Source: Undaria pinnatifida
Taxonomy: Eukaryota > Sar > Phaeophyceae > Laminariales > Alariaceae
Length of the DNA stretch: 64,000 bases
Assembly (NCBI GenBank): GCA_012845835.1
Contig: JABAKD010000013.1
Span: 15,901,232 to 15,965,231 of the forward strand
Direction of reading: 5' to 3'
The number at the start of each line of letters is the position of its first letter. Position 1 is the first letter of the stretch. The position numbers were made by a program, and so were the translations under genes. This document shows, piece after piece, positions 22,901-31,774 of the stretch. The notes under the pieces are model-generated. The model saw only the letters and a list, made by a program, of their open reading frames with translations. It had not been told where the DNA came from and made no database searches.

Positions 22901-25900
22901 TAGCAGGTCGGCCGGTTATTCGGGCGCACGTGTCACACCGAGGGGGCCAAGCCTCCTAAGCCTAACCCTACCAGGTACAGCAGCAAACCGCCTGACCCCA
23001 AGCCTAAGCCTAAGCCTAAGCCTCACCCTAACGCTAACCCTGACGCTAACCCTAACGCTAACCCTAACGCTAACCCTAACCCTAACCCTAACCCTAAAAA
23101 AAAATTATGGAGAATAGTAGTGTGGACTATCAACCCGTTCGTCAAAGCTGGGTCAAGCCGTAAACACTAATGACACTATTGACACTATAAATAATATAGA
23201 AACATGACATGCTGACTTTAGTCACAATGATTGGCGATATTACGAATAATGCGTGACCCTGACCCTCACCATGTTCCAATCAAACCAATCAAACCAATCA
23301 AACCAATCAAACCAATCAAACCAATCAAACCAATGTAGCGATACTCCTTTTGGTCTCGTACAAGTGTGCTTACACTTTTTTCTCCAAGAAGTGCTAAGCT
23401 CTATTGTCCGCACACGCAAGTATGCTCAATTATATCATACCTGGCCAATGCTTGCCGCAGCGATGGGGGTCTCGTCGAAAGAAGCAAGTCTACTTCTCCA
23501 GTCGACCCCTAAACTTTTCTCAAGCTGGGTGTGCAGCTGCCCCGGCGGCATGACGTCTGCACCTTGGCGGACCCTGTCCAGCGCCTTCGCCAGAGACGCT
23601 GGGATCACGTTTTCGTCCTAAACAACAGCATATAGTAGCATAGTAGCACATGGAGGCCATCGAGGCCATGTTAACAGGCATCAGGGCCGGGATATACAAC
23701 ATATCCGTCAATTTTCCGTGAGCACGAAACGACGTCCGCTGCACAACTAATGCGAAACCCACAGGCACCGTAAGCAAACTTTCAAAGATGAACGGAAGAC
23801 GACTATCGTCAGCAGGCAAAAGCCGTCGTCGTTTCATACTAGTAGTGCATACTGGGGAGCCCCTATTTGCAGGACGGGCCTGCAACAAATTCTTGCAGGA
23901 CGTTTTGGCACACTTTGGTCCCTGGTACCTGCACAGACCCCACCCAACCCCAACCCTAACCCTAACCCTAACCCTAACCCCAACCCCAACCCGACCCTTG
24001 ACCGTTTGACCGGTACGTGGGGCTAACAGTGCCCTCGCGCGGCTTCGCCGCGCGTTTGGCAGGCGTTCGCCAAAAAAAAAAACGCGGGCAATAAAAAACG
24101 GCAGGTGGCCAATCAGAGGCACGTCCTGCAAGAATTCGTTGCAGGGCCGTCCTGCAAATAGGGTTTCTCGTGCATACTGGTGGTCATGCCAAATCACACC
24201 AGTGCCCAGACGAACAGGCTCTTCGCAGCAAAAATATTCGGCGCAAAATCAGATAGTAGTGATCTACTAATATGTACAAGTGTTAATAATAGTAGGATAT
24301 TAGCGAGCATCATTATTACGTATTGTCATGGTGCGTTGCTATTCATTACCCCAACGAAAAAACACCACACCACACCACACCACACCACACCACACCACAC
24401 TACACCACACCACACCACACCACACCACACCACACCACACCACACCACACCACACCACACCACACCACACCACACCACACACACCACAACACACCACAAA
24501 CACACCACACCACACCACACCACACCACACCACACCACACCACACCACAAACACACCACACCACAAACACACCACACCACACCACAAACACACCACACCA
24601 CACCACAAACACACCACACCACACCACAAACACACCACACCACACCACAAACACACCACACCACAAACAAGTAACGGGCCATGTGCGGCGGAAAAACAGT
24701 CGGCACGTATAGCTCCCCGCTCCAAAGCTCTACCCCGATTTTGACACGCATCTTGAAACAGGCCTGATCCAACCAACACGAGCGTAAGCTATCAATACAA
24801 GCAGCACTACTGCTGCATCGTGTACCGCACACGTATGTTTTCATCGCCACGACGACCCCGAGTACCGACCGCTGTGACAAACAAAGAGCTCTAACGAAAA
24901 TGTCAAAACGAACGATTAACGAAACGATACCGAAGTAACACAGAAATGGCCGCTCCACCAAATAGATTTACCACAATGGTAACACTGTGGAAATCGGTAA
25001 TACTGTAGTAGTAGACGCACGAGGTGTGTGCTGTCAGCGTCAACGTCCAGCCAACGCCCAGCAGCCCGAACATGCAATAAGTGTGCAGAGGTGTCCGTAC
25101 ACCAAGTAAGCCAAACAGGGTGAAAATATATGACTGCCGTAAACCGGCATACCAGGTATATTATTTACACATGACAAATCAATCGCCGGAGTACACACGA
25201 GGTATATACCAGTAGGCTCTGATGACACATTCACTAACTGAGCAACGTCCTTCCTCGCCTGTATTGAGAGCATCTGCCCAAGCTTAAGCGCCGCTCCCCG
25301 CATGCGACACAGAGTCTCCGCCAGTCGCTCCGCGTTAGCATCGGAAGCAACATACTGCTTAACCTTCCCGCCCTGCTTTCCATGCTTCCCTCCACCATCT
25401 TCAGCCCCAGCATCGCCCCCTTCGCCGCCTCTTACAGACTGACGTACAGCCTCAGCGACTGTCCCCATCGCCAGTCCCGCGGCCAGTTGGCCGAAGCCGA
25501 ATACGCGGGCTAGTGGGGAGGAGGGGACGGTGCGCGTCCTGGAGTTGGTCATGCCAATTTGCCGCGGAGCATGCGAGTCTGTTGCCCCATCTACCTGGAG
25601 CACGTTCCATTGCATGCATATTTTCAATCTATTATTCTATTTTCATATTATTAATAACACATTAATGCACTTTCATTGCACGCATAACATCATTTAAAAA
25701 AACTGAATGCAGCACCGCACAGCGGGAGCCAAGAAGCCAGTCGGGGTACGTCGACAAAACTACCCGAGGTACAAACAGTACACACATCAGTACTCGGACA
25801 CTCCAACACTCCGACACCCTGCGTACAACATTGTCCGGTTGCACGGCAGCGATGCAGCACAATTGGCAGTATACTATGAACAGTAGTGCTTGGTGGTGCA

Positions 25901-27100
25901 AATTTCTTTCGACGGTCACATTCCAACCAACCACCCGTGAGCCTGACCAACTCAAGACGAGAGGGAGAGAGACAGAGAGAGAGAGAAATATTGCAGTAGC
26001 CGGCGTGATGCACCAGTAGAATACGAGTACACCGGCACAACAACGTACACGTTGTGGTAGGCAGACCTCGTATGGATGTTCTATAGTGCAATGTGTACCA
26101 CAAGCGTTCCATAGGTCGAGGTCTCCATCGTCTTGTGGTGTTGAAAAATACAACTGCACCATACCAGGTGCCAAGCGAGTTGCTATATTACACAGCCGCC
26201 GAAGATATAGAGCCCTCTTTTAGCTGGGCGAAGCCGGAGATCCGAGCGTTCCGACCCCAATCTCCAAAAACAAAAAAATGGTCATTATGGCCATTATCGA
26301 CATTATTGACAGTTACAAGTGTCCGTCGGCGCGAGTTCCTACAATGGCGAATAGCCGGTCCGACCCTACAATATACCTTATCATATACTGTCACCCGTAC
26401 TGCCGTAATACAAAATGGGATTGGTCACTCTGCTCACCTTGCTGCCACCCGTCCCTCCCGCACTATTGCTAGTGCTGTTGACACTACCAGACCCAGAAAA
26501 TTTCCACGGACCCGAGTTGTCTCGAAACCCATTAGGCGCAGCAGACGTCGAAGGCGACGCGCGGTCTCCCATAGACTCAGCAGAAGTAACAGCATCAACA
26601 CGCTCAATAGGACCAGCACCGACACCAGCAGCAGCAGCACCCTCGGCGGTGGTACCAGGCCAGGTTTTCAGAGACACCCCTGCTGGTGACACCGCGTCCT
26701 CCCCCTGCATTGTCGCAGCAGCGCGTTCACTTGGGTTGGCTTGTTGCAACCCACCACCAGACACACGAGGTGGCCTAGAAGTTTGTTGCTCCTGCAGGAC
26801 AATTTTCGCCGCAACGTTGGCTGGTGCTACAGCGTCGACTGACGTCGTAGCACCGACAGGCTGTGTGTACGGCGATGTCGGTGTGGGATGAGCATCTTCG
26901 GCATAGCCTGGCTTCCACGAGGGTGCTGCTGCTTGGGCTGCATCATTTGTACTGCCAAATAGAGCGTCTTCCTGTGTCTCCCTGCCGTTGGGTCTAGCCG
27001 TGGGGGGCGGTTCTTGATGCGGCTCTTGATGCGGCGAAGACACTGCTGCTGAAATCGCCTGGAGCACACACCAGGCACCAGGAAGGGGAGACGAAAGCAT
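10829..27100 (-). CDS. COQ8: COQ8/ADCK3-type atypical kinase (UbiB/ABC1 family), 12 exons
   Basis: Join on the minus strand: 27100-26438, 25594-25259, 23617-23441, 21493-21335, 19399-19343, 18393-18304, 17146-17087, 15888-15771, 14768-14653, 13090-12990, 11735-11655, 10967-10829. The exons total 2,097 bp: 698 aa plus TAA, close to the ~650 aa of animal COQ8A. Phases agree at every junction. The family is an ATPase/kinase-like protein on the matrix side of the mitochondrial inner membrane that supports the coenzyme Q biosynthesis complex. Diagnostic motifs, in order: KxGQ ([11 protein letters not shown]), Ala-rich loop [13 protein letters not shown] lysine ([11 protein letters not shown]), ExD-like EECDYEKEA, catalytic loop [13 protein letters not shown] (typical of COQ8 rather than plastid ABC1K) and the DFG-equivalent [10 protein letters not shown]. 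Residues 1-221 are a poorly conserved Pro/Ala/Ser-rich leader. The ATG choice and absence of further 5' exons are inferred. All introns are GT-AG except intron 2 (GC-AG). Confidence 0.93.
10968..11654 (-). other. COQ8 intron 11
   Basis: 687 bp. Holds an (AAAAAG)n tract at 11041-11069, an ATTAATC repeat near 11341 and a C22 run at about 11571-11592. No other gene is visible. Confidence 0.8.
11655..11735 (-). CDS. COQ8: COQ8 exon 11: [16 protein letters not shown]...
   Basis: 81 bp, acceptor CTGCAG|GGGAGAAG and donor CACAG|GTAAGG. Encodes EEPFDFxxxxITxRLxxHGxTFMKHR. Many degenerate copies of its acceptor edge fill the adjacent intron at 11737-12385. Confidence 0.9.
11737..12385. repeat. Array of about 12 degenerate copies of the COQ8 exon-11 acceptor edge (intron 10)
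   Basis: The true acceptor/exon edge reads on the plus strand GTCAAACGGTTCTTCTCCCC then TGCA. Similar strings recur near 11780, 11822, 11882, 11939, 11990, 12041, 12088, 12138, 12180, 12252, 12305 and 12360, for example ATTCAAACGGCTCTTCTCCT at 11882. Spacing is about 40-70 bp. Intron 10 is 11736-12989; its remaining part, 12386-12989, shows no gene. Confidence 0.7.
12990..13090 (-). CDS. COQ8: COQ8 exon 10: [21 protein letters not shown]
   Basis: 101 bp, acceptor TTACAG|GTAAGC and donor GACAG|GTATGA. Matches the LGFLTGxExxxMxxAHxxAGxxVGEPF segment of the C-terminal lobe. Confidence 0.92.
13608..13710 (+). repeat. TATTG pentanucleotide microsatellite
   Basis: About 20 imperfect units of TATTG/TATCG. 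Confidence 0.9.
14088..14150 (-). repeat. Degenerate copy of COQ8 exon 9 3' end with its donor
   Basis: The minus strand matches the exon-9 stretch CTCCGCCTCGTCTGGGCTGC and GATCCAGAGAT, then a GGGTAAGG donor-like site. The copied frame is broken, so it is not an alternative exon. Telomere-like DNA follows, as it does after the true donor. Confidence 0.75.
14532..14586 (+). repeat. Interstitial telomere-like array
   Basis: CCCTAA units mixed with CCGTAA variants. Confidence 0.9.
14653..14768 (-). CDS. COQ8: COQ8 exon 9: DFG motif
   Basis: Acceptor TGCAG|GAAAGATG, phase 1, donor CGG|GTGAGG. Encodes [20 protein letters not shown], then [16 protein letters not shown]. Two degenerate copies of its donor side lie downstream in intron 9. 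Confidence 0.95.
14769..15770 (-). other. COQ8 intron 8 with two 11-bp minisatellites
   Basis: GACCACAATAT x5 at 15563-15615 and CCTTACCAATA x4 at 15648-15691. No other gene is visible. Confidence 0.8.
15771..15888 (-). CDS. COQ8: COQ8 exon 8: catalytic loop [11 protein letters not shown]
   Basis: 118 bp. Encodes [20 protein letters not shown] and then [15 protein letters not shown], with the catalytic Asp and Asn. The acceptor is a tandem TTCAGCAG|GAA. Use of the first AG would add one Gln; family spacing (PQEVRN) favours the second. Donor ACAG|GTCAGT. Confidence 0.95.
15895..16330. repeat. Degenerate GTACCGATTAGT array (intron 7)
   Basis: About 25 units of a TACCGATTAGT-like 10-12-mer, some joined by AGAGCCGCTATTAATAGTACC. 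The array starts directly at the true exon-8 acceptor and runs to a second copy of that acceptor. Confidence 0.85.
16339..16366 (-). repeat. Copy of the COQ8 exon-8 acceptor edge
   Basis: Plus strand TCGCCACGTGATTGCGGACT continuing TCCTGCT matches the true edge at 15868-15894 with one change in 27 bases. Confidence 0.85.
16744..16811 (+). repeat. Telomere-like array with CCCTGA variants (intron 7)
   Basis: Alternating CCCTAA, CCCTAG and CCCTGA hexamers. An inverted pair, ACCCTAATGGGGTTAGGGT, lies at 16943-16961. Confidence 0.85.
17087..17146 (-). CDS. COQ8: COQ8 exon 7: [20 protein letters not shown]
   Basis: 20 codons, acceptor CAACAG|GTGCTC and donor CAG|GTGAAT. Matches the VLTTExVxGVPxDQV segment of COQ8. 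Confidence 0.93.
17147..18303 (-). other. COQ8 intron 6 with an 11-bp palindromic minisatellite
   Basis: 18083-18235 is about 13 copies of TGTACAAGTAC, whose AGTACT and GTAC cores are self-complementary. The open frames on both strands here are repeat by-products. No gene was seen in 17150-18080. Confidence 0.85.
18304..18393 (-). CDS. COQ8: COQ8 exon 6: [16 protein letters not shown]...
   Basis: 30 codons, acceptor TGCAG|GAGCGTTTC and donor GAG|GTGAGA. Encodes the [21 protein letters not shown] segment. Degenerate copies of this acceptor lie near 18835 and 19120 in the intron upstream of it. Confidence 0.93.
18366..19270. repeat. Three degenerate copies of the exon-6 acceptor region (exon 6 / intron 5)
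   Basis: The true copy at 18366-18420 and copies at about 18820-18900 and 19110-19160 share a TGAAAC(G/T)(C/T)TC(C/T)TGCA core, an ACAC..GACAAA stretch, AATCAGCCAAGAC and a GGTCCAGCTTC-like block. Spacing is about 300-450 bp. Confidence 0.7.
19343..19399 (-). CDS. COQ8: COQ8 exon 5: [19 protein letters not shown]
   Basis: A 19-codon microexon, acceptor TCAG|GTGGCC and donor CAG|GTCATG. Carries the EExCDYxxEA segment that contributes the acidic residues of the ExD motif. Confidence 0.9.
19905..19940 (+). repeat. Telomere-like array TTAGGG (intron 4)
   Basis: Four consecutive GGGTTA units followed by a GGGGT variant. Confidence 0.9.
20036..20150 (+). repeat. TTTTACTCA minisatellite
   Basis: Imperfect units of 9-15 bp built on TTTTACTC(A/G). 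Confidence 0.85.
20213..20356 (+). repeat. CCATC pentamer / 17-bp compound minisatellite
   Basis: CATCC pentamers merge into a 17-bp unit CCATCCCATTACCTAGG repeated at least five times. Confidence 0.9.
20434..20480 (+). repeat. Telomere-like array CCCTAA
   Basis: Seven to eight perfect CCCTAA units. Confidence 0.95.
20546..21041. mobile_element. 496-bp MITE, Tc1/mariner (pogo)-like, in COQ8 intron 4
   Basis: Perfect 24-bp terminal inverted repeats begin CAGTAGCGGCTACGGTTTAA. TA lies on both sides (20544-20545, 21042-21043), as expected for TA-targeting transposons with CAGT ends. Several internal TTTAAGAGA copies in both orientations repeat the inner end of the terminal repeat. No transposase frame. 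Confidence 0.85.
21067..21222 (+). repeat. Two short TTAGGG arrays
   Basis: 21067-21090 (with a TTACGG variant) and 21197-21222 (four units). Confidence 0.85.
21335..21493 (-). CDS. COQ8: COQ8 exon 4: VAMK lysine and helix
   Basis: 53 codons, acceptor GGCAG|GTGCACCG and donor GAG|GTGAGC. Encodes [20 protein letters not shown] with the beta-3 lysine, then [20 protein letters not shown]. Confidence 0.95.
21494..23440 (-). other. COQ8 intron 3, repeat-rich
   Basis: 1.9 kb. 22404-22503 is a 10-bp array AACCGACTAC/AACCGACTGC and 23277-23335 is AAACCAATCA x6. 22956-23097 is a telomere-like CCTAAC/ACGCTA mosaic. 22820-22930 shares GGCGGGATAGCAGGTCGGCC with 63407-63435. 21960-22240 has diffuse TTTTGGTGTCCGTAATG-like repeats. 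No other gene. Confidence 0.75.
23441..23617 (-). CDS. COQ8: COQ8 exon 3: [17 protein letters not shown]...AAASIGQ
   Basis: 59 codons, acceptor TTTAG|GACGAAAACG and donor CAG|GTATGA. Encodes the family segment from ENVIP to the Ala-rich nucleotide loop PIAAASIGQ that replaces the kinase glycine loop. Confidence 0.95.
23856..24169. mobile_element. 314-bp MULE-like MITE in COQ8 intron 2
   Basis: Imperfect ~48-bp terminal inverted repeats: CCCCTATTTGCAGGACGGGC at left and CCCTATTTGCAGGACGGCCC read inward from the right, both running on to TTCTTGCAGGACGT. An 11-bp direct duplication GTGCATACTGG flanks it (23845-23855, 24170-24180), the size Mutator-like elements make. The interior carries a CCCTAA array (23947-23990) and a GCGCGGC hairpin. 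Confidence 0.85.
24357..24668 (+). repeat. CCACA pentanucleotide microsatellite, 312 bp
   Basis: Nearly pure (CCACA)n with interspersed CACAAACACA. Long Thr/His/Pro and Cys/Val/Trp frames across it are artefacts. Confidence 0.95.
24670..25258 (-). other. Remainder of COQ8 intron 2
   Basis: No repeat or gene was recognised. The intron begins GCGAGG and ends TTTAG. Confidence 0.6.
25259..25594 (-). CDS. COQ8: COQ8 exon 2: KxGQ motif
   Basis: Acceptor CTCCAG|GTAGATGG. Encodes [20 protein letters not shown], matching the VPxSRxxRxxxFGxLAxGL segment of COQ8, then [20 protein letters not shown] with the KxGQ motif. It ends ATACAG|GCGAGG, a GC donor. This placement joins SIQ to DEN of the next exon exactly where the family continues. 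Confidence 0.9.
25595..26437 (-). other. COQ8 intron 1
   Basis: 843 bp, GTGAGC...CTCCAG. A short GAGA tract lies at 25966-25985. No gene. Confidence 0.7.
26438..27100 (-). CDS. COQ8: COQ8 exon 1: start and low-complexity leader
   Basis: 221 codons from the ATG at 27100 to the donor AAG|GTGAGC. Rich in Ala, Ser, Thr, Gly and Pro (e.g. [14 protein letters not shown]). COQ8 proteins have poorly conserved N-termini that carry the mitochondrial signal. The first 25 residues here are hydrophobic but poor in Arg, so targeting is not proven and an upstream exon is possible. Confidence 0.65.
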
Positions 27101-27342
27101 AGTATGTACATAAAAATGACCGAGTCAGACAACTGTATCTGCCCTCTGACAGCTAATTACATATCATCACCGCAGCTGCAACACAGCGGGGCGAAAGCAA
27201 ACCAACAACCGATGGCATGGTACCATGTTACACGTCAGGGTTATCTAATATCCCTTCAAACAAATACGATTGCTCCACACGACGAGCCGTTCAACCATGA
27301 CTTTTGAGCATTTTTTTTGTGTCAATCCCGATATTGCTAGGA
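27101..27342. other. Upstream flank of the COQ8-type gene
   Basis: Would hold the promoter and 5' UTR. I see no TATA box or other element I would defend. Confidence 0.35.
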
Positions 27343-28747
27343 CTGGGCACTGGCTGACTCAGTCAGTATGGATTATACTGTGGCAAAATTCGACCAGTAT
27401 ACTGGATTGCAGCAATATACTGGCCGAGCGAAGCGAGTAACGCCGAGCGAAGCGAGTATCGCCGAGCGAAGCGAGTATCGCCGAGCGAAGCGAGTATCGC
27501 CGAGCGAAGCCAGGAGGCCGAGCGTAGCTCAGCCAATAGCCCCCCCCCCCTGCTCGTGAGGGTCTCCCCCCTGCTCGTGAGGGTCCTCCCCCTGCTCGTG
27601 AGGGTCCCCCCCCCTGCTCGTGAGGCTCCCCCCCCTGCTCGTGAGGGGGCCCCGTTGGAGGCGCCGCTGGAGGCCTCAAAGAATACGCATTTTCGCTTCA
27701 TTTCTCATCACAATCAAAACTCACAACTGTATTGGCCGGGGGTGTTTGCCGTAATGTCATCTAATCTACACAGAAAAAATCAAGAAAAGTCAAGAAAAAT
27801 GCATGCAACGTGTGGCGATGATGTCATGTTCTTCATATTGTTGGCGTTGGCGATGATGTGATCATTACAAAATCGTTTTGACGTATTATACCCTATTTGA
27901 TAGTTAACATTCAACAACACTCCATCGCTCCTACTCCTGCCCTTGGGGCACAGGGTCGTAGGCTCTCACCAGCAAACGAAACAGGGCAGCAAAGACAAAA
28001 ACTAGAACACGAAAACCAAACGAAAAAAAAAACGAGAAAACGAAGGAACGCTACATGTATAACCGGTATCAGGTATTAATAGCAGGTACTCAACGCAGAG
28101 AAGAGACCAAATATGAAAAAAAGCGGAAGGAACGAACGCGCGAAAAATGTCTACAGCCGGGTAGTGGCCGAGATCCTTTAGCGTACAAACAGGGAACAGG
28201 CGAAAGGAAGGAACCCGTGTAAAGGAGCAAAGGCCGGGGGGGTGGCGGAGATCTTTCAGCGAACACAAAAAAAACATACCAAGAAGTTACGAGTGAAGAA
28301 AGAAAGAAGCAAGAAAACAGAGTTGCCAAAATGACAACATAGCAACATACACAAGCAGCTACAGCAGTATGGGATACACAAGCAGCTACAGCAGTATAGG
28401 ATACGCAAACAGCTACAGCATAGCAACATACACAAGCAGCTGCAGCAGTATAGGATACACCGCAACTCCGTATCATATACCAGGCACAGCACCAGATATC
28501 TGCAAAAACAAAAATGCACGTACTTCTAGGTACGTCTATAAAAAAAAGAGAACAACACCCTGCGAGGGAGGGAGGGAGGGAGGGAGGGGAGGAGGGGGGG
28601 GGGGGGGGCTCGGACGTGTACTGTAGCTTACCGTACTTTAATATGGCGCGTTCATTGGACGTACGCCGGGCAAAAATTACTGGCGAGTATACTGGCTGGG
28701 TCAATCAGTAGATTGCTACTGCCAGTACATACTGAGCCAGTGTCCAG
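27343..28747. mobile_element. Candidate 1.4-kb DNA transposon remnant or MITE
   Basis: The ends read CTGGGCACTGGCT on the left and CTGGACACTGGCT inward from the right, both followed by CAGTATG. GCTAG flanks both sides (27336-27340, 28749-28753). The inner sequence is minisatellite (see 27425-27645) and a 25-bp ACACAAGCAGCTACAGCAGT array (28340-28460). No transposase. Confidence 0.45.
27425..27645 (+). repeat. 19-bp GCCGAGCGAAGCGAGTATC array and CTGCTCGTGAGGG array
   Basis: About five 19-bp units at 27425-27530, then five 17-22-bp units separated by C runs at 27549-27645. Confidence 0.85.
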
Positions 28748-28753
28748 CGCTAG

Positions 28754-30180
28754 ATATTTAGCATTTAAAGCAACGGTCCGCAACACTAAACAAGGCATTA
28801 ATTCGTCATACGTTACTACGATGCTGAGATGACGGCATTTAGCGCTGTGGTCCGCAACATCTAATCACACGAGGAAGGTTGTCGTTGGTCGTTGGGGCAA
28901 CCTGGTGTTGGGGGGCAACGGGTAGAAAGATATAACACAGTAGTAGTAGTGTAGACGAATGCAATTTCGGGGGGTTTTCCATGTAGGAGAGCGGGATATT
29001 TGGTACGGGGTAATAATTGAGAAAATGAAAGTTCCACATGAATACGAGGCCGAGAGGATAACGAAGGGTCAGATGTCAGCAAGAACCTGTAGAGCTGTGT
29101 GAAGAGCGGGATCATCGGTGCACCAGACTAATCAAGAAGAGGTAGCTAACGGGCGAGGGCCTGCACGAGCTGAAGAGGACTGTGGCACCGGGCAAGGGAC
29201 GTCAGGGGTCGTCAAGAGGTTTTTGGGGGGCGGGGGGGAGAGGGGAGCGGAGTTTATACATATAGTTGTTTTGGCAGGGAGGGGAAGAAGAGTGGGGGGG
29301 GGGAGTAGAGGAGTTGATGTATATTTTTTGTGGGGGCCTGGGGCAACTAGATACATACCTGGTATATACCTTTTTGGGGCAGGGACAGCCGGGACAATGG
29401 AGGCTAGATGGCGCGGAGTGGGATAAGTACCTCTCTCTCCGCCCGGTAACGTAAGGACCGCTTGGGGTTAGAACTATTGTAGGAACTCAAGCGGTCAGAA
29501 CAGACATCCCGACGAAGAGATGGGGAAATCGCGGTCTCGTGTGGGGAGGCATCTCACTAGCGGAGCGCGACCGGTAGGTAGGTCAACCGCGTTTCGTTTG
29601 TGTGGGTGGGGGAGGCGTAAACAAGAGGGAAAAGGGAGTGAGCGGCCCTCCTTCCCCTCCTCCCTCCTGCTATTTTATATAGAGGTAAGGGAGGCGTACG
29701 CATCCGGGGGGGGGGACGGAAGCAGTGCAGCCCTTCCCCCCCCCCCCCCACCATTTTGGCTTGGTCAATAAATGTAGAGCATCTTTCGTGGAAATGAAAG
29801 CCAAAAACGATACATTTGCTCCTGATACTCTGGTATTAAGCATTTAACTATTTTGCGCAACGGTCTGAACGCAAACATCAAACATTCGTTCATCCTCGTC
29901 ATTCGTGATACGCTGACATTAGTTCGTCTCATATGTTTGTACGACGAGTACTCGTAGCGTTTAGTTTAATTTTGTATTATCCTCGGGAAGACGGGGAAAA
30001 CAAAAGCCTACCGCACTTCAACGAATGTACTTTCATACATGTGTGCCAATTAAACTCAATTGTATTCGCAATCCAACTTTAGATTGCGTACTGTATCCTT
30101 CAACTTCCCGTGACCATGGCAGCGCGAGCTGTCTCGAGCAGTGGTCGCCGTTACTACTGCAACAGCGCAAGACGCCGTTG
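28754..30180. other. Intergenic DNA with G-rich tracts
   Basis: AGCATTTAAAGCAACGGTCC at 28757 has a diverged relative near 29837, plus a second partial copy at 28834. Long G and C runs lie at 29225-29250 and 29705-29750. No supported gene. Confidence 0.45.
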
Positions 30181-30182
30181 TA

Positions 30183-30310
30183 TTGTTGTTGTTCTCACAT
30201 TAACGCGCATAATCAAGTCCGTGGTCACAGGATAGGCTCCAGTTACTCTGGAGTGGAGCAACACCCCAGGGAAAAAACACAAACAAACCAAAAGTGGTAC
30301 ATGCACATAT
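30183..30310 (+). repeat. Repeat R2, copy 1
   Basis: Shares TAATCAAGTCCGTGGTCAC and a GGCTCCAGTNACTCTGGAG palindrome with 47822-47965 and 61140-61290 (both minus). Confidence 0.8.
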
Positions 30311-30901
30311 TATTAAAGGAATTATAGTTTCCGCGCACAAATTGAGTTCCCCCCCCCCCTCCCGCTCCCTCTTGTTCAAACGCCCCACCTAAATCAAAAA
30401 TCTGCTAGAGTAATAAACACTGCCAGGCAGTTGATATCACCTCATTTCCTTTCTAGCCATTCATGCTGTACGTCCAATTCATACCCTCCCCCCCAAACGC
30501 CCCCGCCTTCCCCACCACCCGCACCATCGCCTAGACCCAGCACCACGCGTATAGCAAGCTCGTACATCTATGCGACCTAAAGCTGTTGGAAACCCCCCTC
30601 CTCCCCACCCCCACCCCCCCCTCGCCCTCCCCCCGCCCCTTTGAACAGTCCGCCCTCTCCTCACTGATTGCACGACTTACAGGATATACAAAATAAACTA
30701 ATGCAGTCCTTCCACAACCGTCAGATTTGTCCCCTTAAAGGATTTATAGTTTCCGCGCACAGATTGAGTCCCCCCCCCCCCCCCCCCCCCCCGCTCCCTC
30801 TTGTTCAAACCCAGGCCCCCACGCCTCTAAAAAATCCGCCCTCCCCTCACCGTTTATACGACTTACAGGATAAACTTGATAAACTGGTGCATTTCCTTCC
30901 A

Positions 30902-31245
30902 CAGCTGTCAGATTTTGTCCCCCTCAAAAACGGGTTCTATAGTTTCCGCGCACAGACTGATTAGCATCACCCTGTTGACCTTGGTACATGCTACACTGTA
31001 GTTCCAAGGGGAGTCGCCGACCTATATCCTTAATGAGGACACACACCCAGTAATATGCACGATCGGAGTGTCACACACAGCTTGCAAAGATGAGTTTCGA
31101 CAAAATCTTCGATCTCACAGCTGGATGTATTTTTATTCTTTAATATATCGCGATCGGAGTATCACACACACAGCTTGCAAAGATGAGTTTCGAGGAAAGC
31201 TTCGATCTCACAGCTGGAGTGTATTTTTATTTTTATAATATATCG
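30902..31245 (+). repeat. Repeat R1, copy 1 with partial tandem second copy
   Basis: R1 is a ~240-bp unit bounded by CAGCTGTCAGAT and, at the other end, CTCACAGCTG, so the ends are imperfect inverted repeats. It contains GTTTCCGCGCACAGACTGA, GGAGTCGCCGACCTATATCC and GCTTGCAAAGATGAGTTTCG. The 3' half is repeated at 31130-31245. Here R1 is not followed by retroelement coding sequence. Confidence 0.85.
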
Positions 31246-31261
31246 TAGCTGACGAAATTCA

Positions 31262-31560
31262 TGTCTCCGCCAAAAAAATATGAAAAAGTGGAACCGGGAG
31301 TCAGCCTACGATGTGCCAGGTCCATAGTGGAACATACGTCTCACTACTCGCGCCTGAAACTCGCGCCTGAAAAACCGATTACACCGCTTGCCACCCAGAA
31401 AAGACTACCACGTATATCTTACACGTAGAACCTATCACTACGCATACGCACGTCAGACCCAAGTCAATAGGAAAAAAAACAAGAAAATGAAAGGAAAGAA
31501 AGAAAAGACAAGAAGAAAAAGCAAGGATAGGAAAGGAAAAGAAAAAACACCATACTAGCA
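31262..31560 (+). repeat. Repeat R3, copy 1
   Basis: Contains CCACCCAGAAAAGACTACCA and CACTACGCATACGCACGTCA. The reverse complement is at 47600-47790, with parts at 57600-57690 and 61050-61140. Confidence 0.8.
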
Positions 31561-31774
31561 TACCCTATTAATAGGAACTGACTAAAGACGGCAGTGGGCT
31601 CATAGAGGGTATCAAGTGCATCATTGGCACTGGGAGAAAACGCAACATGGCGAAGAAGTCAGGGCGGCCTTACGCTAGCTTGTGACGGCCATTGGAAGGC
31701 CCACAAACTTCACGATGACGATGGTCAGACGCAGACTTCAGTTTCTTGCGCAGGACGCCCCCCCCCCCCCCCCA

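Noticed and set aside
24326-24961. Long Cys/Val/Trp and Thr/His/Pro ORFs
   Set aside because: Pure translation of the CCACA microsatellite.
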